A stretch of DNA of 41,705 bases, taken from Pseudoalteromonas luteoviolacea B = ATCC 29581. Its GTDB lineage: Bacteria; Pseudomonadota; Gammaproteobacteria; Enterobacterales; Alteromonadaceae. The translations under genes and the position numbers were made by a program. Numbering within the stretch: the first letter of the stretch is position 1; every line of letters starts with the position of its first letter. This document shows, piece after piece, positions 22,432 through 31,217 of this stretch. The stretch covers positions 1-41,705 of the forward strand of contig CAPN01000049.1 of the NCBI GenBank assembly GCA_000333235.1, read 5' to 3'. The notes under the pieces are model-generated. The model did not search any database. It worked only from the letters and a program-made list of their open reading frames with translations, and was not told where the DNA came from.

Positions 22432-23028
22432 ATGGATGAAAATATCGTTTGGCACCAATATGCTGTTACAAAACACTCACGTAGTGAACAAAAAAAGCAC
22501 AAGCCTTGTATCTTGTGGTTTACTGGCTATTCCGGTTCCGGCAAAAGCACTGTTGCAGGCGCACTCGAAAGTGCACTTCAACAATCCGGCATCCACACTT
22601 ATCTATTAGATGGTGACAATGTTCGTCATGGCTTGTGTAAAGATCTCGGTTTTAGTGACTCGGACCGCGTAGAAAATATTCGTCGTGTAGGCGAAGTGGC
22701 GAAATTAATGGTCGATGCAGGGCTTGTTGTGTTAACAGCGTTTATTTCCCCATTTCGCGCCGAACGTGATATGGTTAGGGCGCTTGTCGGCGAGGGCGAA
22801 TTTATCGAAGTGTTCTTAGATACGCCACTAGATGTGTGTGAATCACGAGATCCTAAAGGCCTTTATAAAAAGGCCAGAGCGGGTGAAATTAAGCATTTCA
22901 CTGGAATTGACTCAGATTATGAGCCACCAATCGCGCCTGATATTCGGCTAGATACGAGTCGCTTAACCCTCAATGACTCTATTAATACGTTACTAAGCCA
23001 CTTAAAAGACCGAAAAGTCATAGGATAA
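22432..23028 (+). CDS. cysC: Adenylyl-sulfate (APS) kinase
   Basis: CysC phosphorylates APS to PAPS, the substrate of PAPS reductase. The 198-residue product has Walker A GYSGSGKS (residues 32-39) and the [20 protein letters not shown] block that binds [37 protein letters not shown] and the lid segment [20 protein letters not shown] follow. Length is normal for stand-alone CysC. It starts 15 bases after the permease and ends 3 bases before cysQ, consistent with one transcript. Confidence 0.97.
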   Translation: MDENIVWHQYAVTKHSRSEQKKHKPCILWFTGYSGSGKSTVAGALESALQQSGIHTYLLDGDNVRHGLCKDLGFSDSDRVENIRRVGEVAKLMVDAGLVVLTAFISPFRAERDMVRALVGEGEFIEVFLDTPLDVCESRDPKGLYKKARAGEIKHFTGIDSDYEPPIAPDIRLDTSRLTLNDSINTLLSHLKDRKVIG

Positions 23029-23031
23029 ACC

Positions 23032-23802
23032 ATGAACCAAACTGAGCTGCTAGAAGAGATATTAAACCTCTCGCGTGAAGCAGGTAAAGCCATCATGGCA
23101 ATCTACGCAAAAGATTTTGCCGTTGAATATAAAGAAGACAAAAGCCCAGTAACGGATGCTGATATTGCAGCACATCAAGTTATCAACGCTGGTCTTAAAG
23201 CGCTTACGCCAGATATTCCTGTGCTCAGTGAAGAAAACGCCGACATTAGTTGGCGCGAAAGGCAAACATGGCAATCGTATTGGCTTGTTGATCCAATCGA
23301 TGGGACAAAAGAATTCATTAAGAAAAATGGTGAATTTACGGTCAATATCGCGCTTATCAAACGAGGGGTTCCGGTACTCGGTGTCGTTCATGCGCCGGCA
23401 CTCAATGTTAGCTATCTTGCTGCCGAAGCAATCGGTGCATTCAAAGAAAGCGGAGAAGCACGTATCGAACTAAAAGTAACCACGATTGAGAATCAAGGAA
23501 CAATCAAGGTAGTTGGCTCTCGCTCCCACCCTTCTCCCGATCTAGCTAAATTTTTAGAGCAATTTGACGAAGTTGACATGGTACCAAAAGGCAGTTCCTT
23601 AAAACTCTGTTTGGTTGCAGAAAGTGCCGCAGACATTTACCCTCGACTCGGCCCAACCAGTGAGTGGGATACCGCCGCAGGTCAAGCTATCGCAGAAATA
23701 GCTGGGGCACGCGTAACTCAATTAGATGGTTCGCCACTGCGCTATAACCAAAAAGAAAGTTACCTCAATCCTTATTTTATCGTTACTCGTATAGATGGCT
23801 GA
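23032..23802 (+). CDS. cysQ: 3'(2'),5'-bisphosphate nucleotidase CysQ
   Basis: CysQ dephosphorylates 3'-phosphoadenosine 5'-phosphate (PAP), the by-product of PAPS reduction, to AMP. The 256-residue inositol-phosphatase-fold protein has the metal site motifs EEN (near residue 68), DPIDGTKEF (near residue 87) and WDTAAGQAIAE near the C-terminus. It starts 3 bases after the cysC stop, closing the sulfate activation operon, and is followed by a hairpin at 23825-23848. Confidence 0.95.
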   Translation: MNQTELLEEILNLSREAGKAIMAIYAKDFAVEYKEDKSPVTDADIAAHQVINAGLKALTPDIPVLSEENADISWRERQTWQSYWLVDPIDGTKEFIKKNGEFTVNIALIKRGVPVLGVVHAPALNVSYLAAEAIGAFKESGEARIELKVTTIENQGTIKVVGSRSHPSPDLAKFLEQFDEVDMVPKGSSLKLCLVAESAADIYPRLGPTSEWDTAAGQAIAEIAGARVTQLDGSPLRYNQKESYLNPYFIVTRIDG

Positions 23803-23824
23803 TTTGATAAAAATGAGCTAAACA

Positions 23825-23863
23825 GTGACTCCAACAACATGGAGTCACCCTGTCTACTTTTTA
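23825..23863 (+). terminator. Candidate terminator between convergent cysQ and the GGDEF-EAL gene
   Basis: GTGACTCCA-(6)-TGGAGTCAC forms a perfect 9-bp stem 22 bases after the cysQ stop, followed after about 10 bases by TTTTT. The opposite gene ends at 23877, so the hairpin may serve both directions. The T run is displaced from the stem, so efficiency is uncertain. Confidence 0.55.
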
Positions 23864-23876
23864 AATTCGCTCACTT

Positions 23877-25877
23877 TTAAATAGTGGCATTTAACGACGG
23901 TACTACCGGCTTTTGCAACAGCGCTAACGCTGCCTCAGGATCCATTGGTTTACTAAACCAATAGCCTTGGCATTGATGGCAATACAACGTTCTTAAGGCT
24001 TTATGCTGTGCCTCGTCTTCGATCCCTTCCACCGTTACAGTAAGTTGAAAGTTTTCAGCTATTGCAGTGATTGCACCGATCAACTGATTGGCCTTTTTAC
24101 TTAAAGCGATTTCGTCTACAAATGCTTTGTCTATCTTTATCCCGGTTGCAGGCAAACTCTTAAGCCGAGCAAGGCTGCTATGGCCCGTACCAAAATCATC
24201 GATATAAACCTCAATTTCATGTTCTAAAAACCACTCCAACGACTCTGTCACATCGTGTGTGGCGCTCATGAGTCCTGTTTCAGTTACTTCGAGTTTAATT
24301 TGATTTGGTGAAACTCCGGCTTGTTTCATTTGTCGTATAAACCATGAGACAAAATCTGGCTGTTCAAGCTGCAAAGGTGCAACGTTGACACTAACAAACA
24401 CATCCGCGTTTTCTAATAGTGAAAGAAAACGAAATACCTCAAGGCACACCCACTCACCAATCTTTAAGATTTTTCCACTCTCTTCCGCGATTGGTATAAA
24501 CTCTGCGGGGCTGACAGCGCCCAATTTAACATTGTGCCAGCGTATTAATGCCTCGAAGCCATTAATAGAGCTACCTTGTATGTCATAAATAGGTTGATAT
24601 ACCAGTGAAAATTCATCCATAACATTCACTTGGTTTAGCGCTTGCTCTATGGCTAAACGATGATTTTTAGCAATAGCCATACTTGCAGAAAATTCAAAAA
24701 AGCCATTTTTTCCACGACGCTTTGCTTCTTCCATCGCTAGGTCCGCATCATGCAACAATCGTTGCGCATCAATATGACAACCGGCATTAAATTGTCGAAT
24801 ACCAATACTGGCGCTTATCGTGATAGAGTGAGACGTGAACCGCATAGGTTTCGTCAGTTGAATCAGTAATGAGGCAACTTCAACATCCATCGAATGTGCA
24901 AGTTGTTTCGTTGCAACCAGTATTGCAAACTCATCTCCCCCCAACCGAGCGATTTCACCAATATGACCGAACCTCATTCGAAGTTGTTGGGCAACTTCCA
25001 TTAAAACTTTATCACCTAATTGATGACCTAATGAATCATTGATCAGCTTAAAACGATCAATATCGATGTAAAGTAACGCAAAACTTTTCTTTTTAACGAC
25101 AACTAAATCGTCATTCTCTCCTTTCGCAATGACCGCTACTTCGTTAAGAAAAGAATGACGATTCCAAAGATCGGTCAAACTATCGTGTGCCGCTTTATAT
25201 TTTAATTGTTCTTGATATAAAACTTGCTCAGTAATATCACACAGCCGCCCTTCAAAGTGCCATTTATCGCAATGACATATCCAATGCCCAGAGAGCGATA
25301 CCCATAAACTGCCCGTTTGCTTGCTTAGTGCGAGCCATTCCCAATTTTGTATATTGTTACGTCGTTCAATACTTTGCAGCCACTGCTGCATAACCTCTTC
25401 ATCCGCAATTAAATCGTCAATTCGAAATACCGCAGGCACTTGATGATTGAAAATCAGGCGCGCAAACGTAGGATTACACTCATGTACCCTACCGTCACTA
25501 TCCATAACAAAAAGTGCATCTTGGGCGTGAAAAAAAACACTGTTGTAGCGTTTTTCTGCCAATTCTTTATCTTGTTGTATTTGCTTATTTCGCTCATGGC
25601 AGTGACGCTGTTCAAGGATAAGTTGTTGAGACTCACTCTTAAGCCTATTCCTTTCCTCTGACGTTGCTGTTCTAAGTCTATTCTCTCGCGCAGAAAACCA
25701 ATAAAAAAAGAAAGCAAAAACCAATAAAAACACAGTCGCCCCAATAAGCACTATCTTTAAGCTGAAATAGTCATCAGCTTCCCAATTGAATAACGACCAA
25801 AAGGATTTACCTTCAAAAACGTGCCAGCCTAGATTAGCAATTAAGAAAGAGAAGAGAAGCAAAAGCACTTTTTTCAT
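23877..25877 (-). CDS. Membrane PAS-GGDEF-EAL protein (c-di-GMP turnover)
   Basis: This is a 666-residue inner-membrane signalling protein predicted to make or break cyclic di-GMP. Membrane segments are seen at about residues 3-20 and 41-62, then a coiled segment (70-110), a PAS domain (about 112-218), GGDEF (about 228-395) and EAL (about 410-655). The GGDEF motif RLGGDEF (311-317) is intact, but the inhibitory RxxD site upstream is replaced (GHIG). The EAL domain keeps EALIRW (442-447), the N of SVNVAPLQL, LEVTETGLM, DDFGTGHSSL, K in GIKIDK and VEGIED, so phosphodiesterase activity is expected. No good ribosome binding site precedes the ATG. It is divergent from the lipoprotein/GGDEF-EAL pair across a 225-base gap. 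Confidence 0.92.
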   Translation of the reverse strand: MKKVLLLLFSFLIANLGWHVFEGKSFWSLFNWEADDYFSLKIVLIGATVFLLVFAFFFYWFSARENRLRTATSEERNRLKSESQQLILEQRHCHERNKQIQQDKELAEKRYNSVFFHAQDALFVMDSDGRVHECNPTFARLIFNHQVPAVFRIDDLIADEEVMQQWLQSIERRNNIQNWEWLALSKQTGSLWVSLSGHWICHCDKWHFEGRLCDITEQVLYQEQLKYKAAHDSLTDLWNRHSFLNEVAVIAKGENDDLVVVKKKSFALLYIDIDRFKLINDSLGHQLGDKVLMEVAQQLRMRFGHIGEIARLGGDEFAILVATKQLAHSMDVEVASLLIQLTKPMRFTSHSITISASIGIRQFNAGCHIDAQRLLHDADLAMEEAKRRGKNGFFEFSASMAIAKNHRLAIEQALNQVNVMDEFSLVYQPIYDIQGSSINGFEALIRWHNVKLGAVSPAEFIPIAEESGKILKIGEWVCLEVFRFLSLLENADVFVSVNVAPLQLEQPDFVSWFIRQMKQAGVSPNQIKLEVTETGLMSATHDVTESLEWFLEHEIEVYIDDFGTGHSSLARLKSLPATGIKIDKAFVDEIALSKKANQLIGAITAIAENFQLTVTVEGIEDEAQHKALRTLYCHQCQGYWFSKPMDPEAALALLQKPVVPSLNATI

Positions 25878-26102
25878 GCGTATAAAATGTCTAATATAAC
25901 GAGAGATACCGCGATTTTACCTCTTTTAAACCCACACTTGCTATTGATATTGATTTAGATTTACAGCAAATAGAATAAGTGATTCTCATACAAAGAATAA
26001 AAACTTGATCTAAGTAAATATAAAATCCTTAAATAGGTAAAAAATCACCAGATGTAGTCTAAACTCTAAACAACTTGTTGCCTTTGATTATGAAGAGAAA
26101 CT

Positions 26103-27098
26103 GTGTCTCGACTTGTATTGCTTTTTAAAGGGCTAGGATTAGTCATCTTATGTTTACTTTTATTTGGTTGTAAGCCTCATTTCGAAAACCACCTTCGAAT
26201 TGCAGCTAACAATTGGATTGGTTATACCCCGCTTTATCTTGCTGAAGAACTTAGTTTATTTCATTCTAGTCAAATTAAAATGATCGAGATGCCTTCATCA
26301 TCTGAGGTTATCCATGCCTTCCGATCAGGTTCAATTGATGTCGCCGCCCTAACCTTAGATGAAACTTTGACGATTTTAGAAGACCAATATGATATTCGAT
26401 TACTTTTGGTAATGGATATCTCCGATGGCTCAGATGTCCTTCTTGCAAAACCCTATATTGACAGCCTACATGACTTAAAAGGAAAAAAAATTGCGGTCGA
26501 GTACAATGCTGTTGGTGCTTTGGTGCTTGATCATGCACTTAATGAAGTTGGGCTATCACCGAGAGACATCGACATGCAAAGCTGTAATTTCGATGCTCAC
26601 CTTGCTTGTTACGAGCAAAATGATGCAATCGTGACCTTTGATCCGGTTAAAACAAAATTAATGAACAAAGGAGCTAAATTACTCTATAGCTCTAAACAAA
26701 TGCCCAATGTCATCCTCGATGTATTAGTCACCACACAACAGGTCATAGACAATCAACCTGAACAATTGCAAGCCTTAGTGAACGCTTATTTTAATGCAAG
26801 AACACTGTTGTCTGATTCACCAGCAACTGCCATTGCGCATATTTCTCATGCACTAAAAATACCAGAAGATGAATTAAAACAAGCATTTACTGGTGTTAAG
26901 CTACCAGACTATGCACAAAATCATCAACTCCTAACCGGTGACAACCCACTTCTAGATGACACCATTCAACGCTTACAGACAACCATGATTGAACGTAATT
27001 TATTAAGCCGCATGTTAGAGACTGAACAACTTATCAATCCAACGTTCATCGAAAATACAACCACTTCTAGCGCAGTATTAAGAGGTGTAAGTGAGTAA
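26103..27098 (+). CDS. ABC-type substrate-binding lipoprotein (NMT1/SsuA/TauA-like)
   Basis: The 331-residue product starts at GTG, has a hydrophobic signal segment and a lipobox LLLFGC, so it is predicted to be a lipid-anchored periplasmic binding protein. After the cysteine, LRIAANNWIGYTPLYLAEEL is the typical start of NMT1/SsuA/TauA-type solute receptors, and FRSGSIDVAALTLDE and the DLKGKKIAVEYNAVGALVLD block agree. No permease or ATPase gene is nearby. Instead its last 8 bases overlap the start of a GGDEF-EAL gene, so it probably acts as a ligand receptor for that protein rather than in import, as the unrelated NspS does for MbaA in Vibrio cholerae. The ligand is unknown. The 225-base upstream gap is AT-rich and I could not fix a promoter. 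Confidence 0.85.
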   Translation: MSRLVLLFKGLGLVILCLLLFGCKPHFENHLRIAANNWIGYTPLYLAEELSLFHSSQIKMIEMPSSSEVIHAFRSGSIDVAALTLDETLTILEDQYDIRLLLVMDISDGSDVLLAKPYIDSLHDLKGKKIAVEYNAVGALVLDHALNEVGLSPRDIDMQSCNFDAHLACYEQNDAIVTFDPVKTKLMNKGAKLLYSSKQMPNVILDVLVTTQQVIDNQPEQLQALVNAYFNARTLLSDSPATAIAHISHALKIPEDELKQAFTGVKLPDYAQNHQLLTGDNPLLDDTIQRLQTTMIERNLLSRMLETEQLINPTFIENTTTSSAVLRGVSE

Positions 27099-29553
27099 AA
27101 TAAAAGCGACACGGATCCGGATTTGGTTGCCTGCAAGTATTCTCGCCTTTCTGCTTGCACTGATGGGCGTGGTTGTTTGGTTAACCTATTCAGCCCAAAC
27201 GGATATGTTACTCGCTCAAAGCGAACGTAATGTCGTTAATACGGTATCTTCTTTAGCCCGCGACATAGAACGTCAAATTCAAAAAGGCGAACATTTAGAA
27301 GCCGAACGATTGTTTAAACTTAGAAGCCTCGATACCCACTTTGATTTGCTTATCGGGATCGATGAATCCGGTATTGTCCGATTTAGCTCTAAATCTCGAT
27401 ATAGTGGGCTATATTGGCAATCCATTTCGCCAATCATTGAAGCCAAATACCTCGAGCAAGCTCAAGTTGAACATTTTCCAAGCACACACATTACAAAAGA
27501 CTTTTCGTCGATCACGGCTTACTTTCCGTATGCCAGTAAACGCCTTGGCGAAGAGTTGCGACCGACTCAAACAGGGGTGGTTTTTGCTTATTATAGTCTT
27601 AGCAATGACTTAGGCCAAATTAAGCGCAATGCAATAGAAAAAAGTGCATTTATCTTTGTTTTCATTTGCATCATTGTGAGCTTTATCGCCGTGTTTGTGC
27701 ACTTCTACCTGTTGCATCCTATCGCTCAGTTAATCAAAGCGACGAAATCCGTTACTGACAAAGACACAATGCCCACATTAGAGGTAAATGGAAGTGGTGA
27801 GTTTGGCGAGCTTGCCAAAAACTTCAACGTTATGACGCAAACCTTATCGCACCAAATGCATGCATTGCATGAAGCCAAAGAACACAGTCTAGAAGAACAA
27901 GCATTATTAGAAAGTTTTTTAGACGCCATTCCAGATCTGTTCTTTGTCGTAACTGAAGATTCCACCATCATTCAATTTCATAGCTCAAACATCGATGCGC
28001 TTTATTTGCAACCAGATGAATTTTTAAACAAAAAAATGACTGAAGTCCTTCCTGCCAATCTTGGAAAGCGATTCGATAAGACCATCAAGGAGTGTTTAAA
28101 ATATAAACGTTTAGTAGAGTTTCAATATGAATTAGCAGTCACTGACGATATGTGCTTTTTTGAAGCACGCTTGAGCCCGATCCACGCATTCGACAAAGTA
28201 GCCATTGTTGTACGTGATATCACTGCGCAGAAAAAACAAGATGAACTTATTTTTAAACATGCTTTCTATGATGCATTAACGAACTTACCAAATCGATATT
28301 TAGTACTGGAACGTCTGTCTCAGATGATCCTCGAAGCTAAGCGCTATAAAGTACAAATTGCCGTGATGTTTATCGATCTTGATGACTTTAAAAAGGTCAA
28401 CGACTCAGCGGGGCATGAAACCGGCGATAAGCTCCTCATTGAAGCGTCTTCGCGGCTAAAAGCAGCACTTCGTGAAGAAGATACCGTCGCGCGTTTAGGC
28501 GGAGATGAGTTTATTATCTTACTGAAGTCTCTGCAGGATCCCAGTCAAGTAACCCCTATCGCGAATAATTTAGTCAAATTGTTTCAAAACCCATTTTGTA
28601 TCGACAACAAAGAGTTTTCTGTCTCCATGAGTTTGGGGATTGCCATGTATCCAAATGATGCTTCGACACCAAGAGAACTGCTTAGTAAAGCCGATTCAGC
28701 AATGTACAATGCGAAACATCAAGGCCGCAATACCTTTTCATTTTACACCGAGCAAATGAGTGAAATTTTAGCTCGCCGCCTTCAAATTGAAGCTCAAATG
28801 CAAAACGCGCTGAGCAAAGATGAGTTTACCGTGCACTTTCAACCGCAATATGATCTCAAGACAAAACACTTGTTAGGTGCCGAAGCTTTATTACGATGGC
28901 AAAATGCGACGCTTGGTAACGTACGGCCAGATGAGTTTATACCCATTGCTGAACAAAATGGTTGCATCGTTGAAATAGGGAAATATGTATTAGAAACCGC
29001 CCTCTATCAGGCGCGTTTATGGCAAAAACAATTGAACTTTCCAATTCGCATTGCCATTAACCTGTCTCCTCGACAATTTAGGGACGTAAGATTACTCCAT
29101 TATCTCGAAGAGCTAATGCATCAAAACATCAACCCAAAAGTAGCTATCGAACTGGAAATTACGGAAGGTCTGTTACTCAGTGGAGATGAATCGGTACGTA
29201 ATACGCTGTATCAATTACATAACTTTGGTTTCCTGCTTTCTATGGATGATTTCGGTACCGGTTACTCTTCACTTAGTTACTTAAGACAATATCCATTTGA
29301 TGTGCTAAAGATTGATCGTGCATTTATTCAAGACATGGATCGCAAAGAAGGAAAAGCGCTTGTCAGTGCAATTATAAATATGGCACATACTTTAGAGTTA
29401 AAAGTCGTCGCAGAAGGGATTGAAACACAAACTCAAATTGAACAACTTGAAGACTTAAAGTGTGACGTGGGGCAAGGCTATTATTTAGGCAAACCGATGA
29501 CCGCTGAAAGCTTTTCTGCTCTCGTTGCAGGTGAAAGATGTATTACTAAATAA
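27091..29553 (+). CDS. Membrane HAMP-PAS-GGDEF-EAL protein, partner of the lipoprotein
   Basis: The 820-residue inner-membrane protein has membrane segments at about 11-33 and 186-208 enclosing a periplasmic sensor region of about 150 residues. These are followed by HAMP (209-255), PAS (about 270-380), GGDEF (390-550) and EAL (565-815). RLGGDEF (468-474) is intact and the inhibitory site REED is present 5 residues before it. The EAL domain keeps EALLRW, INLSPRQF, LEITEGLLL, MDDFGTGYSS, VLKIDRAF and VAEGIET, so both activities are possible. It starts at a GTG inside the end of the lipoprotein gene, which implies coupled translation. The periplasmic domain probably reads the lipoprotein's ligand state (inference). 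Confidence 0.92.
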   Translation: MSKIKATRIRIWLPASILAFLLALMGVVVWLTYSAQTDMLLAQSERNVVNTVSSLARDIERQIQKGEHLEAERLFKLRSLDTHFDLLIGIDESGIVRFSSKSRYSGLYWQSISPIIEAKYLEQAQVEHFPSTHITKDFSSITAYFPYASKRLGEELRPTQTGVVFAYYSLSNDLGQIKRNAIEKSAFIFVFICIIVSFIAVFVHFYLLHPIAQLIKATKSVTDKDTMPTLEVNGSGEFGELAKNFNVMTQTLSHQMHALHEAKEHSLEEQALLESFLDAIPDLFFVVTEDSTIIQFHSSNIDALYLQPDEFLNKKMTEVLPANLGKRFDKTIKECLKYKRLVEFQYELAVTDDMCFFEARLSPIHAFDKVAIVVRDITAQKKQDELIFKHAFYDALTNLPNRYLVLERLSQMILEAKRYKVQIAVMFIDLDDFKKVNDSAGHETGDKLLIEASSRLKAALREEDTVARLGGDEFIILLKSLQDPSQVTPIANNLVKLFQNPFCIDNKEFSVSMSLGIAMYPNDASTPRELLSKADSAMYNAKHQGRNTFSFYTEQMSEILARRLQIEAQMQNALSKDEFTVHFQPQYDLKTKHLLGAEALLRWQNATLGNVRPDEFIPIAEQNGCIVEIGKYVLETALYQARLWQKQLNFPIRIAINLSPRQFRDVRLLHYLEELMHQNINPKVAIELEITEGLLLSGDESVRNTLYQLHNFGFLLSMDDFGTGYSSLSYLRQYPFDVLKIDRAFIQDMDRKEGKALVSAIINMAHTLELKVVAEGIETQTQIEQLEDLKCDVGQGYYLGKPMTAESFSALVAGERCITK

Positions 29554-29576
29554 ACCTTAATACAACAAAATAAACC

Positions 29577-29626
29577 AATAGCCAAAAGACCTCCAGAACC
29601 GCGATTTTATCGTAACTTTGGCTATT
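29577..29626. repeat. Inverted repeat after the GGDEF-EAL gene
   Basis: AATAGCCAAA (29577-29586) and TTTGGCTATT (29617-29626) form a perfect 10-bp inverted repeat with a 30-base interior. It begins 24 bases after the GGDEF-EAL stop and ends about 80 bases before zur. It could end the upstream transcript, although no T run follows, or be a binding site. It does not resemble the AT-rich Zur box. Confidence 0.35.
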
Positions 29627-29709
29627 ATCCTTTGAAAATAAAGAGTCTAAGTGGTTTTGAATTGTTCAGGTTGTGATAAGATGAAAGCGTTGATTTAGGG
29701 TATGTAAGC

Positions 29710-30144
29710 ATGAATGTAGAAGTATTAGTGGCTAAAGCCAAACAAGTGTGTGAAAACAAAGGGGCGCGTTTCACACCGATTCGAGAGAAAGTATTTCGCT
29801 TACTCGCAAGTAAACAAGGTGGTGTTGGTGCTTACGATCTATTAGAAGAACTAAAAGTCACTGAGAACAGTGCAAAACCAGCGACAGTATATCGTGCACT
29901 TGATTTTCTTGCCGAACTTGGTTTTATCCATAAAATAGAAAGTGCCAATGCGTTTATGCTTTGCCACCACTTCGACCATCATCACCCCGTTCAGTTGCTT
30001 ATTTGTGATAAATGTGGTCAAGTTGACGAACTGCACTCTTCCGTTTTATCGCACGAATTGAACGCGATGGCCGCCGAACGAGGATTTACTGTTTCTGGTC
30101 AAACGATTGAAGCACACGGTCGGTGTGAAAGTTGCAAAGAATAA
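29710..30144 (+). CDS. zur: Zinc uptake regulator Zur (Fur family)
   Basis: Zur is a zinc-sensing repressor of zinc import and zinc-free ribosomal paralogue genes. The 144-residue product has the winged-helix DNA-binding domain (TPIREKVFRLLASKQGGVGAYDLLEEL; AKPATVYRALDFLAELGFIHKIES). The dimerisation domain carries the zinc ligands CHHFDHHH, the ICDKCG pair and the C-terminal CESC pair. AKPATVYRALDFL and IEAHGRCESC match E. coli Zur rather than Fur. The znuABC genes are not in the window. It appears to be a single gene between the c-di-GMP pair and cheX. Confidence 0.9.
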   Translation: MNVEVLVAKAKQVCENKGARFTPIREKVFRLLASKQGGVGAYDLLEELKVTENSAKPATVYRALDFLAELGFIHKIESANAFMLCHHFDHHHPVQLLICDKCGQVDELHSSVLSHELNAMAAERGFTVSGQTIEAHGRCESCKE

Positions 30145-30219
30145 GTGCAGGATAGAAAATCAGCACTACACTTAACTTAGAGCCTTGAGAATTAGAAATT
30201 TTTGTAAGGGACAAATACA

Positions 30220-30687
30220 ATGAATGTAGAATTCATCAACCCTTTTTTATCTTCATTGATTAATGTTTTAGCTACCATGGCACAAACTGAGTTGACGCCT
30301 GGTAAGCCAAGAATGAAAAAAGATGAAGTTGCGCGTGGCGATGTATCTGGACTTATCGGCATGGTTGGTCCGCAAACAAAAGGCTCATTTTCGATCACTT
30401 TTGAGGAAAGTCTTGCTCTTGCCATTATGGAGCGCATGTTAGGTGAACGGCCTGACAAGATCAATGAAGAAGTCACTGATATGGTTGGTGAAATCACCAA
30501 TATGGTGACGGGCGGAGCCAAAAATTTACTTGGTGAAAAAGGGTACGAATTTGATATGGCAACCCCCATTGTCGTGTCAGGACCTGGACACACAATCACG
30601 CATAAATGTGATGGTCCTAAGATCATAATGCCATTTACCTCGCCGGATGGCTCGGCAAACATTGAAGTTAGTTTCGATAAACTCTAA
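30220..30687 (+). CDS. CheX-like chemotaxis phosphatase family protein
   Basis: The 155-residue cytoplasmic protein has the CheX/CheC/FliY fold signature, including MVGEITNMVTGGAKNLLGEKG with the E-x-x-N catalytic pair used by this family to dephosphorylate CheY-P. No flagellar or chemotaxis genes accompany it, so its response-regulator partner is unknown; in gammaproteobacteria with CheZ such proteins are often orphan. Its ribosome binding site is TAAGGGACAAATACA. The stop codon overlaps the yjbQ start by one base (TAATG), so the two are translationally coupled. Confidence 0.85.
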   Translation: MNVEFINPFLSSLINVLATMAQTELTPGKPRMKKDEVARGDVSGLIGMVGPQTKGSFSITFEESLALAIMERMLGERPDKINEEVTDMVGEITNMVTGGAKNLLGEKGYEFDMATPIVVSGPGHTITHKCDGPKIIMPFTSPDGSANIEVSFDKL

Positions 30688-31115
30688 TGTGGCTCCAGAA
30701 AAAAATCACCCTAAAACCCCGCTCGCGGGGTTTTCATCTGATTGATAAAGAAATATTAAAAGCAATCCCAGAGTTACAATTTTGCTCTGTGGGCATTTTG
30801 CACTTATTTCTTCAACATACCTCAGCGAGCTTATCCATAAATGAAAATGCAGATCCAACAGTAAGGCATGACATGGAAGCGCATTTCAATCATTGTATAC
30901 CGGAAAATCAGCCTTTCTATCAGCATAATTATGAAGGTGCTGACGATATGCCAGCTCATATAAAATCAAGTGTCTTAGGTGTTTCAGTTAGCATTCCTAT
31001 CGAAGATGGACAACTTTTACTTGGGATTTGGCAAGGTGTTTACCTTGGCGAGCATCGTGACAACGCCAGTGCTAGGCGCGTTATTGCAACCATACATGGC
31101 GAGAAAAAAACTTAA
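30687..31115 (+). CDS. yjbQ: YjbQ family protein (UPF0047)
   Basis: The 142-residue product belongs to the YjbQ/UPF0047 family, widely conserved, with weak thiamine-phosphate synthase activity reported for E. coli YjbQ; its physiological role is unsettled. Family blocks seen are SRGFHLID, LFLQHTSASLSINENADPTV, HNYEGADDMPAHIKSSVLG and GIWQGVYLGEHR. The start is fixed by the alignment MWLQKKITL with E. coli MWYQKTLTL, and by the TAATG overlap with cheX. Codons 10-16 (KPRSRGF) encode an intrinsic-terminator-like hairpin described separately. Confidence 0.93.
   Translation: MWLQKKITLKPRSRGFHLIDKEILKAIPELQFCSVGILHLFLQHTSASLSINENADPTVRHDMEAHFNHCIPENQPFYQHNYEGADDMPAHIKSSVLGVSVSIPIEDGQLLLGIWQGVYLGEHRDNASARRVIATIHGEKKT
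30713..30734 (+). terminator. Intrinsic terminator-like hairpin inside the start of yjbQ
   Basis: AAAACCCCG-CTCG-CGGGGTTTT is a perfect 9-bp stem with a 4-base loop ending in TTTT, located 26 bases after the cheX stop, exactly where a terminator would be expected. It lies within codons 9-16 of yjbQ. Because of the TAATG coupling, ribosomes moving from cheX into yjbQ would cover it and could let transcription continue. Function is inferred; the hairpin itself is plain in the sequence. Confidence 0.65.
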
Positions 31116-31217
31116 CAAAAATGTCAATCCAATTACGGATACACGCCTCATATTGAAAAATTTGGGGCTGTTTATCTTCGAGGTTTACTTTCTGAAGTAA
31201 CTTTCAACAAACTCTAG

